Below are positions 11,005 to 22,088 of a stretch of DNA of 64,000 nucleotides, one piece after another. Position 1 is the first letter of the stretch. The number at the start of each line of letters is the position of its first letter. The notes beneath the pieces are model-generated. The model ran no database searches. It was not told the DNA's origin and saw only the letters and a list, made by a program, of their open reading frames with translations. Source of the DNA: Dolomedes plantarius (Eukaryota; Arthropoda; Arachnida; Araneae; Dolomedidae). The translations under genes were made by a program, and so were the position numbers. The DNA lies in assembly GCA_907164885.2 (NCBI GenBank), contig OU015492.1, positions 204,847,009 through 204,911,008 of the forward strand. Reading direction: 5' to 3'.

Positions 11005-11225
11005 TATATGAATGTAAAAGTATTTATACATTAATTTATATTGAAACACCGTTCCCTTGAATTCCATGTAATTGCTCATGTTACCCTTAATACCCTTAAA
11101 ATAATTATAAAAGATTGTGAGTGATTACTTTTAGAAGGAAATAAAAATTATTTATAAAAAAAGGGTGACAAGAGAAATTTACCGTCCAGGTACATCACTA
11201 TTTCTCTATACCTACATTCCCTAAG
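11005..11225. other. Short AT-rich spacer
   Basis: Unassigned AT-rich DNA between the Helitron end and a SINE. Confidence 0.5.
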
Positions 11226-11545
11226 CTGGGGCGCAGTGGACCAGTTGGAAAAGGCAGCGAACCAGTGACCTAAACGTTTCTGGTTCAGTGTCGGTCTCTG
11301 ACAGATCTACTGCCGTGTACACTAACGGTGGCTGGCGCACGAAAAATCTGTCGTGGCTGCAATGTCCTCCAAGTTCTCAAATTTACCTCTGAAGGTGCGG
11401 GGTCAAGTGTTCTGGTATCGTCACTTGACTCAGTTAAATATTACGGGATGTTTCAAACGGGTGCAGTACTGTCCGATCACAGTACGAAGAACCACGGTTG
11501 GCATAGTGCCAAGACGATTCTATTCACGCTGTAGGTAAGGCTGCT
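11226..11545 (+). repeat. SINE family B, copy 2
   Basis: Same family as 3262-3621. The head shows a degenerate box A ('gtggaccagttgg') and the body shares 'tgtcctccaagttctcaaat' and 'tgcggggtcaagtgtt' with copy 1. The 3' part diverges and no (CAA)n tail is visible, so the copy is truncated or old. Confidence 0.75.
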
Positions 11546-11657
11546 GAGGAAGGAGGGGGAAAAGTCCCGTATTCTCTGGACATTCTTTAGAATCGGTTAC
11601 CAACTGCGCTTGCTTGCTTTTTCCTCGTCTGTTATTTTGATTATTATATTAAAATTA

Positions 11658-11978
11658 ATGGATCCTTTACCCAACACAACTGCTCCGAATAAGCAGTTCC
11701 GTAGTGATTGTAAACGTATAATACACAATGTAATTAAATTGTGTGATAAAGAAGCACTACAAGGAAATGTTATTGTTCCACTTTCGCAATCCCTAAAGAG
11801 AGCTAGTGAAATGACCGAGATATCAATGTCCAGTGTAAAAAGAATACGCATAGAAGCAAAGGATGAAGAAACTCCAAAATTTGAATCTCCGAGGAAACGT
11901 CTGAAAAAAAGAACCACCGAAAAAGTAGATTTAGATAATTTTTATTGTGATGTAATCCGAAAATATCCACTCCTATAA
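11658..11978 (+). pseudogene. Orphan N-terminal fragment of a transposon protein (tentative)
   Basis: The frame from the ATG at 11658 encodes about 106 residues. A segment reads 'MSSVKRI' and is followed by a basic stretch, 'SPRKRLKKRTTEKVDLDNF', ending 'CDVIRKYPLL'. This arrangement (helix-turn-helix-like region, then SP.KR.R...V.LD.FD...IR) is one I associate with N termini of transposase-like proteins that are numerous in insect and spider genomes. No catalytic part follows and no TIRs were found. A short host gene is possible but less likely. Family assignment is from memory of the motif only. Confidence 0.4.
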
Positions 11979-12179
11979 AACTCCTATTTTTTAAATAGAT
12001 TTGCTTCTTTCTTTTTATTATTTTGAAATTATTATTCACATATTCGATCAAAAATAAAGTTTTAAAAATAACTTTAATGCAAACTTTTATAAAAATTGCG
12101 GACAAAAAGCAATCTGAAATACATTCGTATTTCATAAACAAACACATCCGAAAATATGACGTTTTCCCCTATTTTCTAA

Positions 12180-12364
12180 GTAGACTGGCTTTTCTCGCGC
12201 ATGCATAACAGCTTCCAGAAACCTTGCTTCCGTGGTCGGACAGTATGGACCCACCCCTTGTGGTGCACCCGAGCCAACGCATTCGGTGAAGAGGTCACAC
12301 TTCCGGCTCCCCCGGAGAAAAGCCTATGCTCAGTACTCCCAGCCATTAATAAAAAAAACACCAC
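12180..12364. other. GC-richer unassigned patch
   Basis: A GC-richer block in AT-rich surroundings containing 'ccggctcccccggagaaaag'. It could be part of a SINE read on the minus strand but I find no second copy in the window. Confidence 0.2.
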
Positions 12365-12692
12365 CTAAGCTTGCAAAACAGGTTTCCTTCTTTTTGCCAT
12401 TTGTTGAATTTCAAAATTTGCTGAGATGTAATGAGTTATTTTATTCTTTTAGATGTTAAGACGACAGTGCTATGAAGGTCAAAACATTTCGGAATTCTTA
12501 TTTTGCACATTAGTATCTCTATTATAAAAAAATCGGGCAACAATATATCAGGGAAACAAATAGAAATATAAAACGCAATCATATACATATCTTGTGAATA
12601 AATTCCACTTATCTAACCCGCATCGAACCAAAGTACCACGCCGTTTATTGTTCAGCTTATAGACATTGGTTGAAAATTAGATTTAAATAATT

Positions 12693-13118
12693 ACAAGATA
12701 AAAAGAACTTTTTATATACATGCTTTTAAATTTTCTGTTGAATCATATAAACTTGACAATTCTATGCATTAATAAATACTTTTTAAAAAAATTTTTGATG
12801 AATTATCCCATCAACTTGAAAGAAAATGAAGTTAATTGGAAGTTAACTTGTTTTTAACTTTTCGTTCCCGTCCCGGTCGATAGATGGCCGCATCAGTCTA
12901 CAAAACAAAATTAACTGAAAATAACTGAAAACTAATTTAATTCTGCTTAAAGATGGCTAAAAGTATTAAAACAATGCATTGTCATCGTGTTCTGAACTAT
13001 TCTAAAAGTTTTAAATGTCTAGCTAGTCGGGAAATTAGTTAAAAATCGATTGAAAGATTTGTAAGGGACAAACACACAAACAAACAAGAAAGCAAGTTAA
13101 TAAAAACATGGTAAAAAA
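12693..13118 (-). repeat. Unclassified interspersed repeat R, copy 2
   Basis: Clear match to 4771-5182: starts 'caagataaaaagaacttttt', ends 'taataaaaacatggtaa'. Same orientation as copy 1, opposite to copies at 18 and 29 kb. Confidence 0.8.
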
Positions 13119-14504
13119 TCTGCTTAGTGGGAGCATAACTTCCTTTTTAGAGCCTTCTTTTCTTATATCCATGAAAACTCAGAAATATCTGCATAGGATA
13201 TACCTTTAAAAGGGAAGATTTTGCCAGCTAAAATGCTGAGGCATCCTATACTTTATAGCACCAAAACCGAAGTTTAGGATAGTCCGCGTCATTTTGTTGC
13301 TACGTACTTCAAAATACATTTCGGATACGGAATTAATAAATCTTCAACATGCTCGCAAGTTTCATAACCCTTAAAGATTAGAATTGCTGAAAATTTAATA
13401 ACTGACGATTGATATATTTGTAAAAGACGGCCTTATATAGCAAAAGATATCTTTAATGCTTTAATAAGTCGTGCAATACAATTTATCTGAAGCAACATGC
13501 GTCAGCTGCAGTTGAAAGGATGGCTTAAAATATTCAGCCATCTTTTCAAATGCAGCAGAAAGGCTCTCTTTAAAAACGTATTGCGCTGAACTATATATCC
13601 ATTTCCTTCCGAATAACAGGTGTTCAATGAGAAATTAGTAACATGACTTTTTTTTTCAGACAGCTTAAGCAGGATAACCATTATTTAAAATTATTGTTAC
13701 TCTGAACACTAGAGGGGAAAAAACTTGTTGAATGCTTTGACATTTCCGATGGATATTACGATGAAGGGGAAAATTAAGGCTTACGGCTGTTGAACGCAAC
13801 TAATTTGATTAGAATGTCAGTAAAAGTTTGGGAATTGTGTGTATTTCCATTCTAATAGTCTCTGAAGAGAGGAATAAAAACTGACCTTAACAAACTATTT
13901 TCAGAAATGTTGATTTCAGATTCGCTTTGTTCATTTCTCATTCACTGAATCTTTCAAAGAGAGAGAGTTGATTTTTCGAATAAGACATAGTCAAGCCTTT
14001 TCTTCGTGATGTTTGCTTTCGTCATAAAAGCAATTTGTGATCAGCGAGTAATTCCAACTCGCAAATGAACTCATGAGCACTATTTTCTTATCGAACTCTT
14101 ATAAAATAGGACAGTTCATTTTATACCAAACAACTCATGAATAATTTATGTTCTACAAATGCTGGCGTTTATTTACATAATAAAATTGAGGACAGATGGC
14201 CGGGAATAAATTAAGCATATAAATCCTGCAGCAAAACTAATGACTTTTTGAAATAGAATTTTAAAGATGTGTTGCAGCTAACTTCAAGCTAGTTTTAACT
14301 CCAGACATTTCTAGAATGCAAAATCTTAACAAATTATATCTGTGCTCAGATGGCAAAATGTTATAAGAAACTTTTCTTGAAAAAAATTTAGTTTTTAGAC
14401 ATTCGGATTCTCATTCGCCGATATTTTCTATTTTCTTGATTACTTTTGGTTTAACACCAGTAATTTCAGTAATGACAGTTACAAATTGGCTCCACAACAT
14501 TTGG
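13119..14504. other. Unassigned AT-rich DNA
   Basis: About 1.4 kb without recognisable ORFs, tandem repeats or element termini. It might be single-copy host DNA, intron or old transposon; the sequence alone does not say. Confidence 0.5.
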
Positions 14505-14622
14505 CCCGAAGTATGGATGTTTGTAGTCGTTCGGAATCGGCTTTAAACTGTAGGTTCCGGTCTAATTAGCCTCTTATAGCAAAAAGGTTGACCGTAGCGC
14601 TCCAAACCAAACCAGAGTTTTA
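14505..14622 (+). repeat. SINE family A, copy 2 (body only)
   Basis: Matches 49650-49775: 'gtcgttcggaatcggcttta', then 'ttgaccgtagcgctccaaac'. The tRNA-like head is not recognisable. Confidence 0.75.
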
Positions 14623-15045
14623 TTGTTATAAGCACATACAACAATTCATAAATATTATATTTGTCATAAAACAACCTAAGTCTCTCGTACATGTTTGAAT
14701 ATTAGAAATACATAATTATATTTCATAAAACATTTTCCTATCGTGATCTTATACGGTATGCGTGTTATGGTCTTGTAGATCTTCAAGGCTTTATCTAGAT
14801 TTTATATTTATTATTGATAAATGTATCAAATCATTTTCATGTGTCGCCCGTTCCACAATCATTTATACTTAGCGCAATATTAGGATGGAGAACCATAAGA
14901 ATTAAAGAGAACTCTAATGTAATGGAAAACCTTATTAAAAACTGTGTGAACTCTTAACTACTAAACACTGAAGTACTTGCGGGAAAGGGTGTATTCAAAA
15001 CGATAATTATATATTAACCTGTTATCATTCATTTATATTGAAAAA
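14623..15045. other. AT-rich spacer
   Basis: Nothing recognised. Confidence 0.5.
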
Positions 15046-15711
15046 CTAGCTGAAAACCCGCGCTTCGCTACGGAGTACATTAAAATTAAATACAACGGTC
15101 AATTTATGCAATTAATTCCAAAAAAAAATAAATATATATATATATTTATAATAAATACGACGATCAATGTATACAATTGATGTAAAAAAACATATTTATA
15201 AAAAAATCGTAAGGGATATTTTTATAGACAAAATAAAGTCCAATCGTCTGCCGCATTAGCAAGAAAAAAATATTTTTTTGTCTATTTTTTTTGCACGTGA
15301 CGATAAATTTATTTAAAGTACCAGAAAAAGAAATCACGTGATCAGCATTTAATAAATTAAATTCTAAAAATTAATCTTTAAAAATTCACCAAAAATCAGG
15401 AAATGGAGGTAAAAATTCGAAAAAAATTTCATTTTGAAGGAATTTTTATGATCTTTCTCGTGATATAAATTTTATAACCCTCAATGTATTATTTTAAATG
15501 CAAACGTAAAAAAAGTTTAAAAAACAGCTTAAAAATATCTAAGAAGAATTTTTGAAAAATCTTTCTTAGTGCACCCCTACACTATTAGAAGAATGGCCAT
15601 GCAAAATTTCAGCCCTTTAGGTCCAGCGGTTTGGTCTGTGCGTTGTATGTCAGTCAGTCAGTCAGTCAGTGAATGAATGAGTCAGTTACGGAACTGTTTT
15701 ATATATATAGA
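15046..15711 (-). mobile_element. Helitron family 1, copy 2 (intact ends)
   Basis: On the minus strand it starts TCTATATATATA after host A (plus-strand end 'atatagA|T' at 15711) and ends CTAG at 15046-15049. It contains the family blocks 'gacctaaagggctgaaat' and 'cgctacggagtacatt'. No Rep/helicase coding region, so it is a non-autonomous Helitron of 666 bp. Direct GTCA repeats lie near the TC end (15650-15670). Confidence 0.88.
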
Positions 15712-16188
15712 TTAGCAATATCTCCAAACCTGTGATCGGTAGACCCGGGGAAACCTTAGTCAACTTTACCTTAGGCAGCAGTAGACTCAGATCTTAGTCA
15801 AGTTTAGTCCCCAGGAATCAACAAGTAATGAAGATTTCCGGGAAGAAAAGTCTTTTACTGGGATGGATTTGGGCTCAGACCGTTTCACGTCTAACCCACC
15901 CTTGGTTCAAGCGAAAATTAACTATACAGTACATATAAAGCAAGTAATGCTATCAAGGAAATAGTATTGAAACTATTTAGTTAATAGAGTAGACTTTAAT
16001 AAAGCCGCAGGCCGAAAAACTTTTTAAATAATTTATTTAATATATTGAGGGTGAACTCCCAAATTATCTTATGCACGAAAGTCGAGGGTCACTGGTTTAT
16101 GATTCTTTTAGGCAAAAGTTAATTATTATTTTTAGTTGATTAGTAACTGATCGAAATACAATAGGTGTAAATAAGAACACTGAATATA
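15712..16188. other. Spacer, nothing recognised
   Basis: No coding or repeat signal that I can support. Confidence 0.5.
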
Positions 16189-17161
16189 CAGGGTGTTTCA
16201 AAAAGAATCACCCGATTTAAAAGAATCATAACTATTCATCTTTTAATCCGTTTTGATCGAATAATGTATACGCAGAAAGAGGGAAAACTCGAGTTTCACG
16301 CAGTTACCGATAAGTGGCGCTAACGCTCTTCCTTCGCCCTCTACTTCGGTGTTTGTAAAGATGTCGATTGTGCAACAGAAATCATTTTGTGTTCTACACT
16401 TTGCGAAGTGTGAGTCCGTAACAACTGTTCAGCGGGATTTTCGTCGACAAAACCCTGGTAGATTGAAGTTCCTACATCTCACAGCATTAAGCGATGGTGT
16501 AAACAATTCCAAGACACGGGCATAACAGCCGTGGAAGCAGTGTGTAGCCCTTCTGAGGTAGGACTACTAACCTTGCGGCGATAGCTAGTGGAATACATGG
16601 CTATCATGCCGCTGCGTATTCGTGATGAAATGCAATGACGAATGCAAGCATAAACTGGAAGGAGTTTAATCGTCAGAATAAAAATTATAATTTAATACAT
16701 AAAACAAAATAGATCTTTCCCAACTCGGAAAGGAAATGACACCGGAATTCCTGCAGGGAAAAGAGTATGTGTCTGGAGCTGAAAAGCAACTGGGTTTTTA
16801 AATCTGTTCACACGAAATCAGGCATGCGCAGTAATGCCGATTTTAAATTGCTTCTTTGGGAGAAAGTAGTGAACAGAAAATTAGCATATGCGATTCAGTG
16901 AATGTAGAATTTTTGTGTCCGAGACCACGGTGACACCACAAGTGTATGCAGACATGCTCGCAAAAGTTTGGGACGAATTTGCCTACCGTATAGACATATT
17001 TCGTGCATCCAAAGGTGGGCATATTGAGCACCTTTAATTTGGTTTGTAAAAAAAAAATTATGATTAGTCATGTAATACAAAATTAATTTTAAGTTTCTAT
17101 GTTCAATATTTTTCATAATATACTCATTTGAAATCGGGTGATTCTTTTTTTAAACACCCTG
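16189..17161 (+). mobile_element. Mariner-like element, deleted, with matching TIRs
   Basis: Begins 'cagggtgtttcaaaaagaat' and ends in the inverted form at 17161, followed by TA; TA also precedes it at 16187-16188. Inner TIR sequence 'cacccgatt' also matches. It is 973 bp, with the 5' end of a transposase (16361-16525) and no catalytic region. Confidence 0.9.
16361..16525 (+). pseudogene. Mariner-like transposase N-terminal remnant
   Basis: From the ATG at 16361 the frame gives 'KSFCVLHFAKCESVTTVQRD', matching the N-terminal paired-domain helix-turn-helix of arthropod mariner-like transposases (the ...VLEFAKT.SV..VQR.FR block). The frame then slips: the continuation 'SIKRWCKQFQDTG' is in another frame of the same DNA. 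It stops at 16525; the catalytic domain is absent. Confidence 0.8.
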
Positions 17162-17163
17162 TA

Positions 17164-17878
17164 TTTCTTTCAATGAAGGGTCTTCGAGCTTTCCCAAATT
17201 TGGGAACCATTATGCAAAGATAAGGTCTTTGATCACAATAAAAGTTGAAAAAACATTTTACTGCTAGCAAAAATACCTCTCTCAGTCGGATATCATGGGC
17301 TCAAGTATAAATTCTTTATAAATAAATATTGTGAACGGCATCCTTTAATACAGAATCTGACGCCGGGTGAAAAAGAGAGGAAAGTATTTTTATTCCTTTC
17401 TGAGCACAAAGCCGTATTTCCCGTCAAAAATATCCCTCTGACCCTGGAAGTGAACGAATGATTTTCCTGATCTTTCTTTAGGATTTTTTGCTTTAAAAAA
17501 AAAATTCTAAAGGAGAAAAGATTTTTCTTTCCCAACTGGTTTCCTTTTTCCTGAGTCTCCCTGGTGTTTTTAAAAAAAATTCGCTCCAACAATGCTATGT
17601 TGAATCAGCAGGAAAAGCTGTTTAATCACAAATGAATGTGTGCCTCTTGTTAATTCGATTCAGTTCATTGTTCAAGGGCAGACGTTCTTTGATAATCCTT
17701 TTCTCTCTCTATTTTGTCGAGTTAATTGTATAAAAATTATAAATCATTCTTTCTTTTTTAATGGCTTGGTTTGACAGAAATTTCTCTTTTTTTTCTTTCA
17801 GTTGTATGTACAAACTTGGGTGTAAATAATATAAATCATATGTATGCATAATTTTTTTGTCACTTTAAAAGCAAATTA
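17164..17878. other. AT-rich spacer
   Basis: A 99-codon minus-strand ORF (17592-17293) is present but its composition is simple and it has no recognisable motif. I do not call it a gene. Confidence 0.4.
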
Positions 17879-18090
17879 GGGTGAGCCAAAAGTTCGTAAA
17901 AACTTTAAAAATTCATAAAAAAAAAAGGAAGAAATTTTGATAAAGAAGTGCGGTTTGCAAGAAAGGGCTCACAATGAAGTCGGAAGTTTTTTAGCAGCAA
18001 GATAAAAATTAGTTAAATAAGTCACCGGTAGAAGGCGCTGATGGCCTGAAGCACAATGAACAGGACACCAGTACGTTCCATTCATTTATT

Positions 18091-18562
18091 ACAATGTTTT
18101 TATTAACTCGCTTTCTTGTTTGTTTGTTTGTGTGTTTGTGTGTTTGTCCAGTACAAATCTTGCAATCGATTTTTAACTAACTTCCCGACTAGCTAGACAT
18201 TTGAAACTTTTACAATAGCTCAGAACACGATGACAATGCATTATTTTAATACTTTTAGCCATCTTTAAGCAGGATTGAATTCATTTTCAGTTAATTTTGT
18301 TTTGTAGAATGGTGCAGCCATCTATCGACCGGGACGGGAGCGAAAAGTTAAACGCAAGTTAACTTCCAATTCTCGAGCTAAACGATTGATTACGCATTTG
18401 ATACCTCTTTACTGCGCATTTGATCATTTTCTTTCAAGTTGATGGGATAATTCATCAAAAAAAAAAATTTTTAATTATTTATTAATACATAGAATGGTCA
18501 AGTTTATAAGATTCAACAGAAAACTTAAAAACATGGTATATAAAAATTTCTTGTTATCTTGT
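18091..18562 (+). repeat. Unclassified interspersed repeat R, copy 3
   Basis: Starts 'acaatgtttttattaactcg', contains 'cgaccgggacgggagcgaaa' and ends near 'ttgttatcttgtaa'. It lies inside the mariner-like element at 17879-19394, so R was mobile or duplicated after that element arrived. Confidence 0.82.
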
Positions 18563-18573
18563 AATTATTCTTG

Positions 18574-18768
18574 CTATAACAAATGTTCGGCATGACCTCC
18601 AGAACATTGTACTACACAACTAAGGCGACTCTTAACAGCTTGACCAAGAAGGCTCGATCGTGTAATGATATCATTATGAAAGCAAATGAGAAATCCTCGT
18701 GTATCATGGTCATTTATTGCAAGATTGATTTGCATATTTCTGTTGAATCTCTCGTATTTTAGCTCCAT
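18574..18768 (-). pseudogene. Transposase C-terminal fragment (mariner/IS630-type, tentative)
   Basis: The minus-strand frame ends '...VKSRLSCVVQCSGGHAEHLL', which resembles the usual C terminus of many arthropod Tc1/mariner-like transposases (R...C....GGHFEHLL). Its position between long TIRs at 17879-19394 fits. Only about 64 residues remain; the start codon given is simply the first ATG in frame. Confidence 0.6.
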
Positions 18769-18858
18769 ATACCGGTGACTTTTTTAACTAATTTATTTTT
18801 TGTTGCTACCTAAAAAAAATCCGACTTCCTTGTTAGCCCTTTCTTGCAAACTGCACTT

Positions 18859-19325
18859 TGTAGAGTTTTAACACTTCTACCCACACTTGGGTGTATATAA
18901 TTTGAAGCGGCACTGTAAATGAATTTGATACAAACACAGTTTATACATGAAACAATGTTTATTGAATTCGTTGCACATATAGAATTTGCTTTTACAGCAA
19001 TAAGCATAGTTACTACTTGTACGGAATATATATTAGCATTCAATAAAAATACACTTTGCCATACTCACAACCTAGAGAGTCAAACCAGCCGTTCTGCTAC
19101 GTAAACTTTGGGCCTCTAAGCACAAGCGCCGGTTAACACCTGGAGCTGCTTACCTCGTAGCTCCCTCTCGCTTATCTATCAACTTTAACAACCTTTTAAC
19201 TTAATCAAGCTGCTTGGTATTTATAGCAAGCGCGCATGCCGAAATTAGCATATCTCAAGCAGCTTCTTTAATTCATTCACACAAAAGTTCGATTCTTGTG
19301 AATCGAATCTTATGTATACCTTACA
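18859..19325 (-). mobile_element. Solo LTR (family S), copy A, TSD ACTT
   Basis: In element orientation the LTR reads TGTAAGGTATACATAAG ... CTCTACA, 467 bp. It is flanked by ACTT at 18855-18858 and 19326-19329. It carries a TATA-like 'gctataaataccaag' in the first third and an 'aataaaca' polyadenylation-type signal near the end. No internal retrotransposon sequence adjoins, so it is a solo LTR. Three more copies are in the window (25130, 35711, 49895). Confidence 0.88.
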
Positions 19326-19743
19326 ACTTCTTTATTGTAATTTCTCCCTTGTTTATGAATTTTTAAAGTTTTTACGAACTTTTAGCTCACCCGGTATATA
19401 ACAAATCCTATTCATAAAAACTATTTGCAAAATAAAGATATTTTGGCACTTTTGAGAAAAATCGGGCGAAATATCAGGAAAAATGACATATTACTCATCT
19501 GAATAATTTTTAGATTTTACCACAGGTTGCTTTGAGTAATACAGAAGTGAAGAAATCTTGAGTGAATGACTTGAAGACTTCTTGAATGACTCGAGTGACT
19601 CACTTGAAAGTCATAAAGCCCTAAGGATTTAAATCAAAGTGTATGTATTCATGCCTATGAACGCAATAATGATTTCGATTTTTTTTTATTCCAGTTATGC
19701 GGGGGTAATATTTGAGAGTTCAAAGACTAGATTGATGTAGAAT

Positions 19744-19990
19744 CTTAATATGATGTTGTTGCTGTTAGTCTACTACGCCCTGGCCATAGTCAGGTCAGAC
19801 CCCAGACCAGACCTATATAGACTTGCAGTCAGAGGGGTGCTGCTCTGGTTTACAATGGCACCTAAAGGGTCGGAATCCGATTTAGCCAGGGGCAACTTCA
19901 AATTTGAACGAGCATCTCCAGGCGTGATATCTGGGGGATCGTACCTTTTCCTACCCTCTCATAGAAGGACTCGTGGAAGGACTTTTTAGT
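19744..19990 (-). repeat. SINE family B-like, diverged, TTG-run end
   Basis: Read on the plus strand it begins 'gttgttgctgttagt', the complement of a (CAA)n tail, and shares 'gggtcggaatccgatttag' with the corresponding part of 3262-3621 ('gggtcggagtccaacttgg'). The head is not clear. Confidence 0.55.
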
Positions 19991-21110
19991 TTTCTAATTT
20001 AAGGGGACAAGGGACCTTCAAACTCTAATTTTTTTAATTGTCCAATTTTAACTCTATATACCAAAATGAGAATAATTAATTTTCTTTTTTACTACACTGA
20101 AAACCTTTAAAATTCAAAATAAGGAATTTTTTGCAGAATGATGCCTATTTTTCAAATATTTTTTCAAAAATGCTAACGTTTTTCAAAATGCTTTATGAGC
20201 ATTTTATATTAACTAAAGTCATTGATTTTTTTATTATAAGTTTACCATATGAGTATAAACATAAATGTGCATTTAATTTTTTAAATTCTTTTTTGTAAGA
20301 ATCAAAGTCTTAAATAATTTTTTTTTATTATTCTGCCTGTTATTTTTAAGGTTTTTACTTTATTTTATGATCTATGACTTTCAAAAATGTTTGCGATTTC
20401 AAAGAATTATGCGCAGTTTTGTGATAAACACTTTAATTAACAATTCTCAGAAATTTGGAAGATATCAGAAGAAAACGAATACGCATGGAGCCTTTTGAAA
20501 AATTCTAACATTTTTGAAGAATTTTTTGATAAACAAGTCTAATTCCTCCACAAAATACTTATTTGGGAATTCTAAGTATTTTCAATGTACTAGTAGAAAA
20601 GAATATTAATCATACTCATGTGGTATATAGATTAAAATACTGAAAATTAAAGGGGTGCAGGACCAGTGGCGTACGCAAGGGGGGATTGATGGGGGTTATA
20701 ACCCCCCCCCCATTGGTTCTGATTACATATATTATTAAATTAGGTTTACGCTTTGCGCTGATTGCTCAAAACTTCTCTTTCATAGTAATAGTCCAGTCAA
20801 ATTAGCTCAAAATGGCGGCGAATCATGCATTAAATGAAGGGGTTGAGATTTTTTCAGGAATGTGTAGGGGTTGGTACCCTGAGCAACGCCTAATAAAGTC
20901 CCCTCGATTTCAGGCGCGGCGAGGTGGCGGGGTGGGGGTCCAAAGGTCCCTTTTTTCAGTTTTTGGTGTTTATCTCGAAAACGGTGCGTCGCACAGAAAA
21001 TTGTCAAATCCAAAAATTAAAGCTTATAAAATTCCTTTCTAAATGGTATTTTATAATACCATTTAGAAATCTATATCCATTTATATCTATATCCATGTTT
21101 GTACCCAAGT

Positions 21111-21570
21111 GTTACCGTTTTCGAGATATGAGCCGTTGAATATGAATTTTTTCAAAAAAAGTGGTAGCGGTTCAGGTATCTCGTCAAACTTCCTCTTCTA
21201 ACTCTTTCCCCTTCCATTTCTCAGAAAACTCTTGATGGAGAAAGTTGTAGAGCGAAAAATTTCCTTCAAAAATGTATACAATTATGCTAATTTATCTTCA
21301 CCAGGTAAATAGTTAGAGCGTTTTGAAGTTTAGGGGTACTTTTCAACATTTTGCTTGTAAAATGCTCGTCACTCAAGTTTCGTTTCCATGGTCTGCAACT
21401 CTCTTAATCACTTTGTATGCTGTTTAATTAGATACGTATAGTACTCATAACCCATATAAATAATAAATTATGTATACCTGTACGTATAATGTATATCTCA
21501 TAATATACAGAAGAACACTTGTATGTAGTACAAAGGAGGAAGTAAGAAAACAAACCAAAATGTATAAAAG
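21111..21570. repeat. Left inverted arm of the 20651-24838 element
   Basis: About 460 bp inverted match to 23958-24418, sharing 'gttaccgttttcgagatatg', 'ctcgtcaaacttcctcttct' and 'ggaggaagtaagaaaacaaa'. Few mismatches, so the two arms are either young or homogenised. Confidence 0.9.
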
Positions 21571-22088
21571 TTGTTCATATAATCAAAAAATGGTTATCAA
21601 AAGTAGGTTCAAACAACAGTTACTTACATTAAATATATTATATACAATTTATTACATCAACTGCTTTCCTATATATTAAAAGCCGTCAATCTGATACTTC
21701 GAAAAAAGTTTCAAACAAGTCAAAGTCTTCACTATCATTTTAGCTTCTGTAGAATGTCCGGATTTTCACGAACTGATTTCCCACAAAGGTGGCATCCCAC
21801 TATCATGCCACGATCAAAGTCACTAAGCTCCTTTGACTGACTCATCGTCTCACAAAAGCATAAATATGACCTCACAAACCACTACCAATACTTTTATAGC
21901 TTTCGGTTTCGATCAAATTACGTCACCTGCTAGATCCACTTCTTTAGGGGAGTGTCCGGATACTTTTGGCCAGATAGTGTATAACGTATTATTGAATATT
22001 AATGAATTATATAAATTATCAAATTTACTTAATGGGGTCAGTACGAGCAAAGAAAAATGAAAGATACCTGTGGTGATTGAGATCATGC

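Larger units (their letters stand above)
17879..19394 (-). mobile_element. Mariner-like element with long TIRs, carrying repeat R and a solo LTR
   Basis: The ends 'gggtgagccaaaagttcgta' (17879) and its inverted form ending 19394 form TIRs; TA flanks both. The inverted arms extend about 150 bp each (left about 17879-18045, right about 18778-18858 plus 19326-19394), sharing 'gtttgcaagaaagggct' and 'aattagttaa'. Inside are repeat R (18091-18562) and a transposase C-terminal remnant (18574-18768). The right arm is split by the LTR at 18859-19325 with a perfect ACTT duplication. Confidence 0.85.

Noticed and set aside
17293..17592. 99-codon minus-strand ORF
   Set aside because: Lys/Phe-rich composition expected from AT-rich DNA; no motif.
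18919..19104. Similar 61-codon ORFs at 18.9, 25.4 and 35.8 kb
   Set aside because: They recur because they lie in the same solo LTR family; not conserved proteins.
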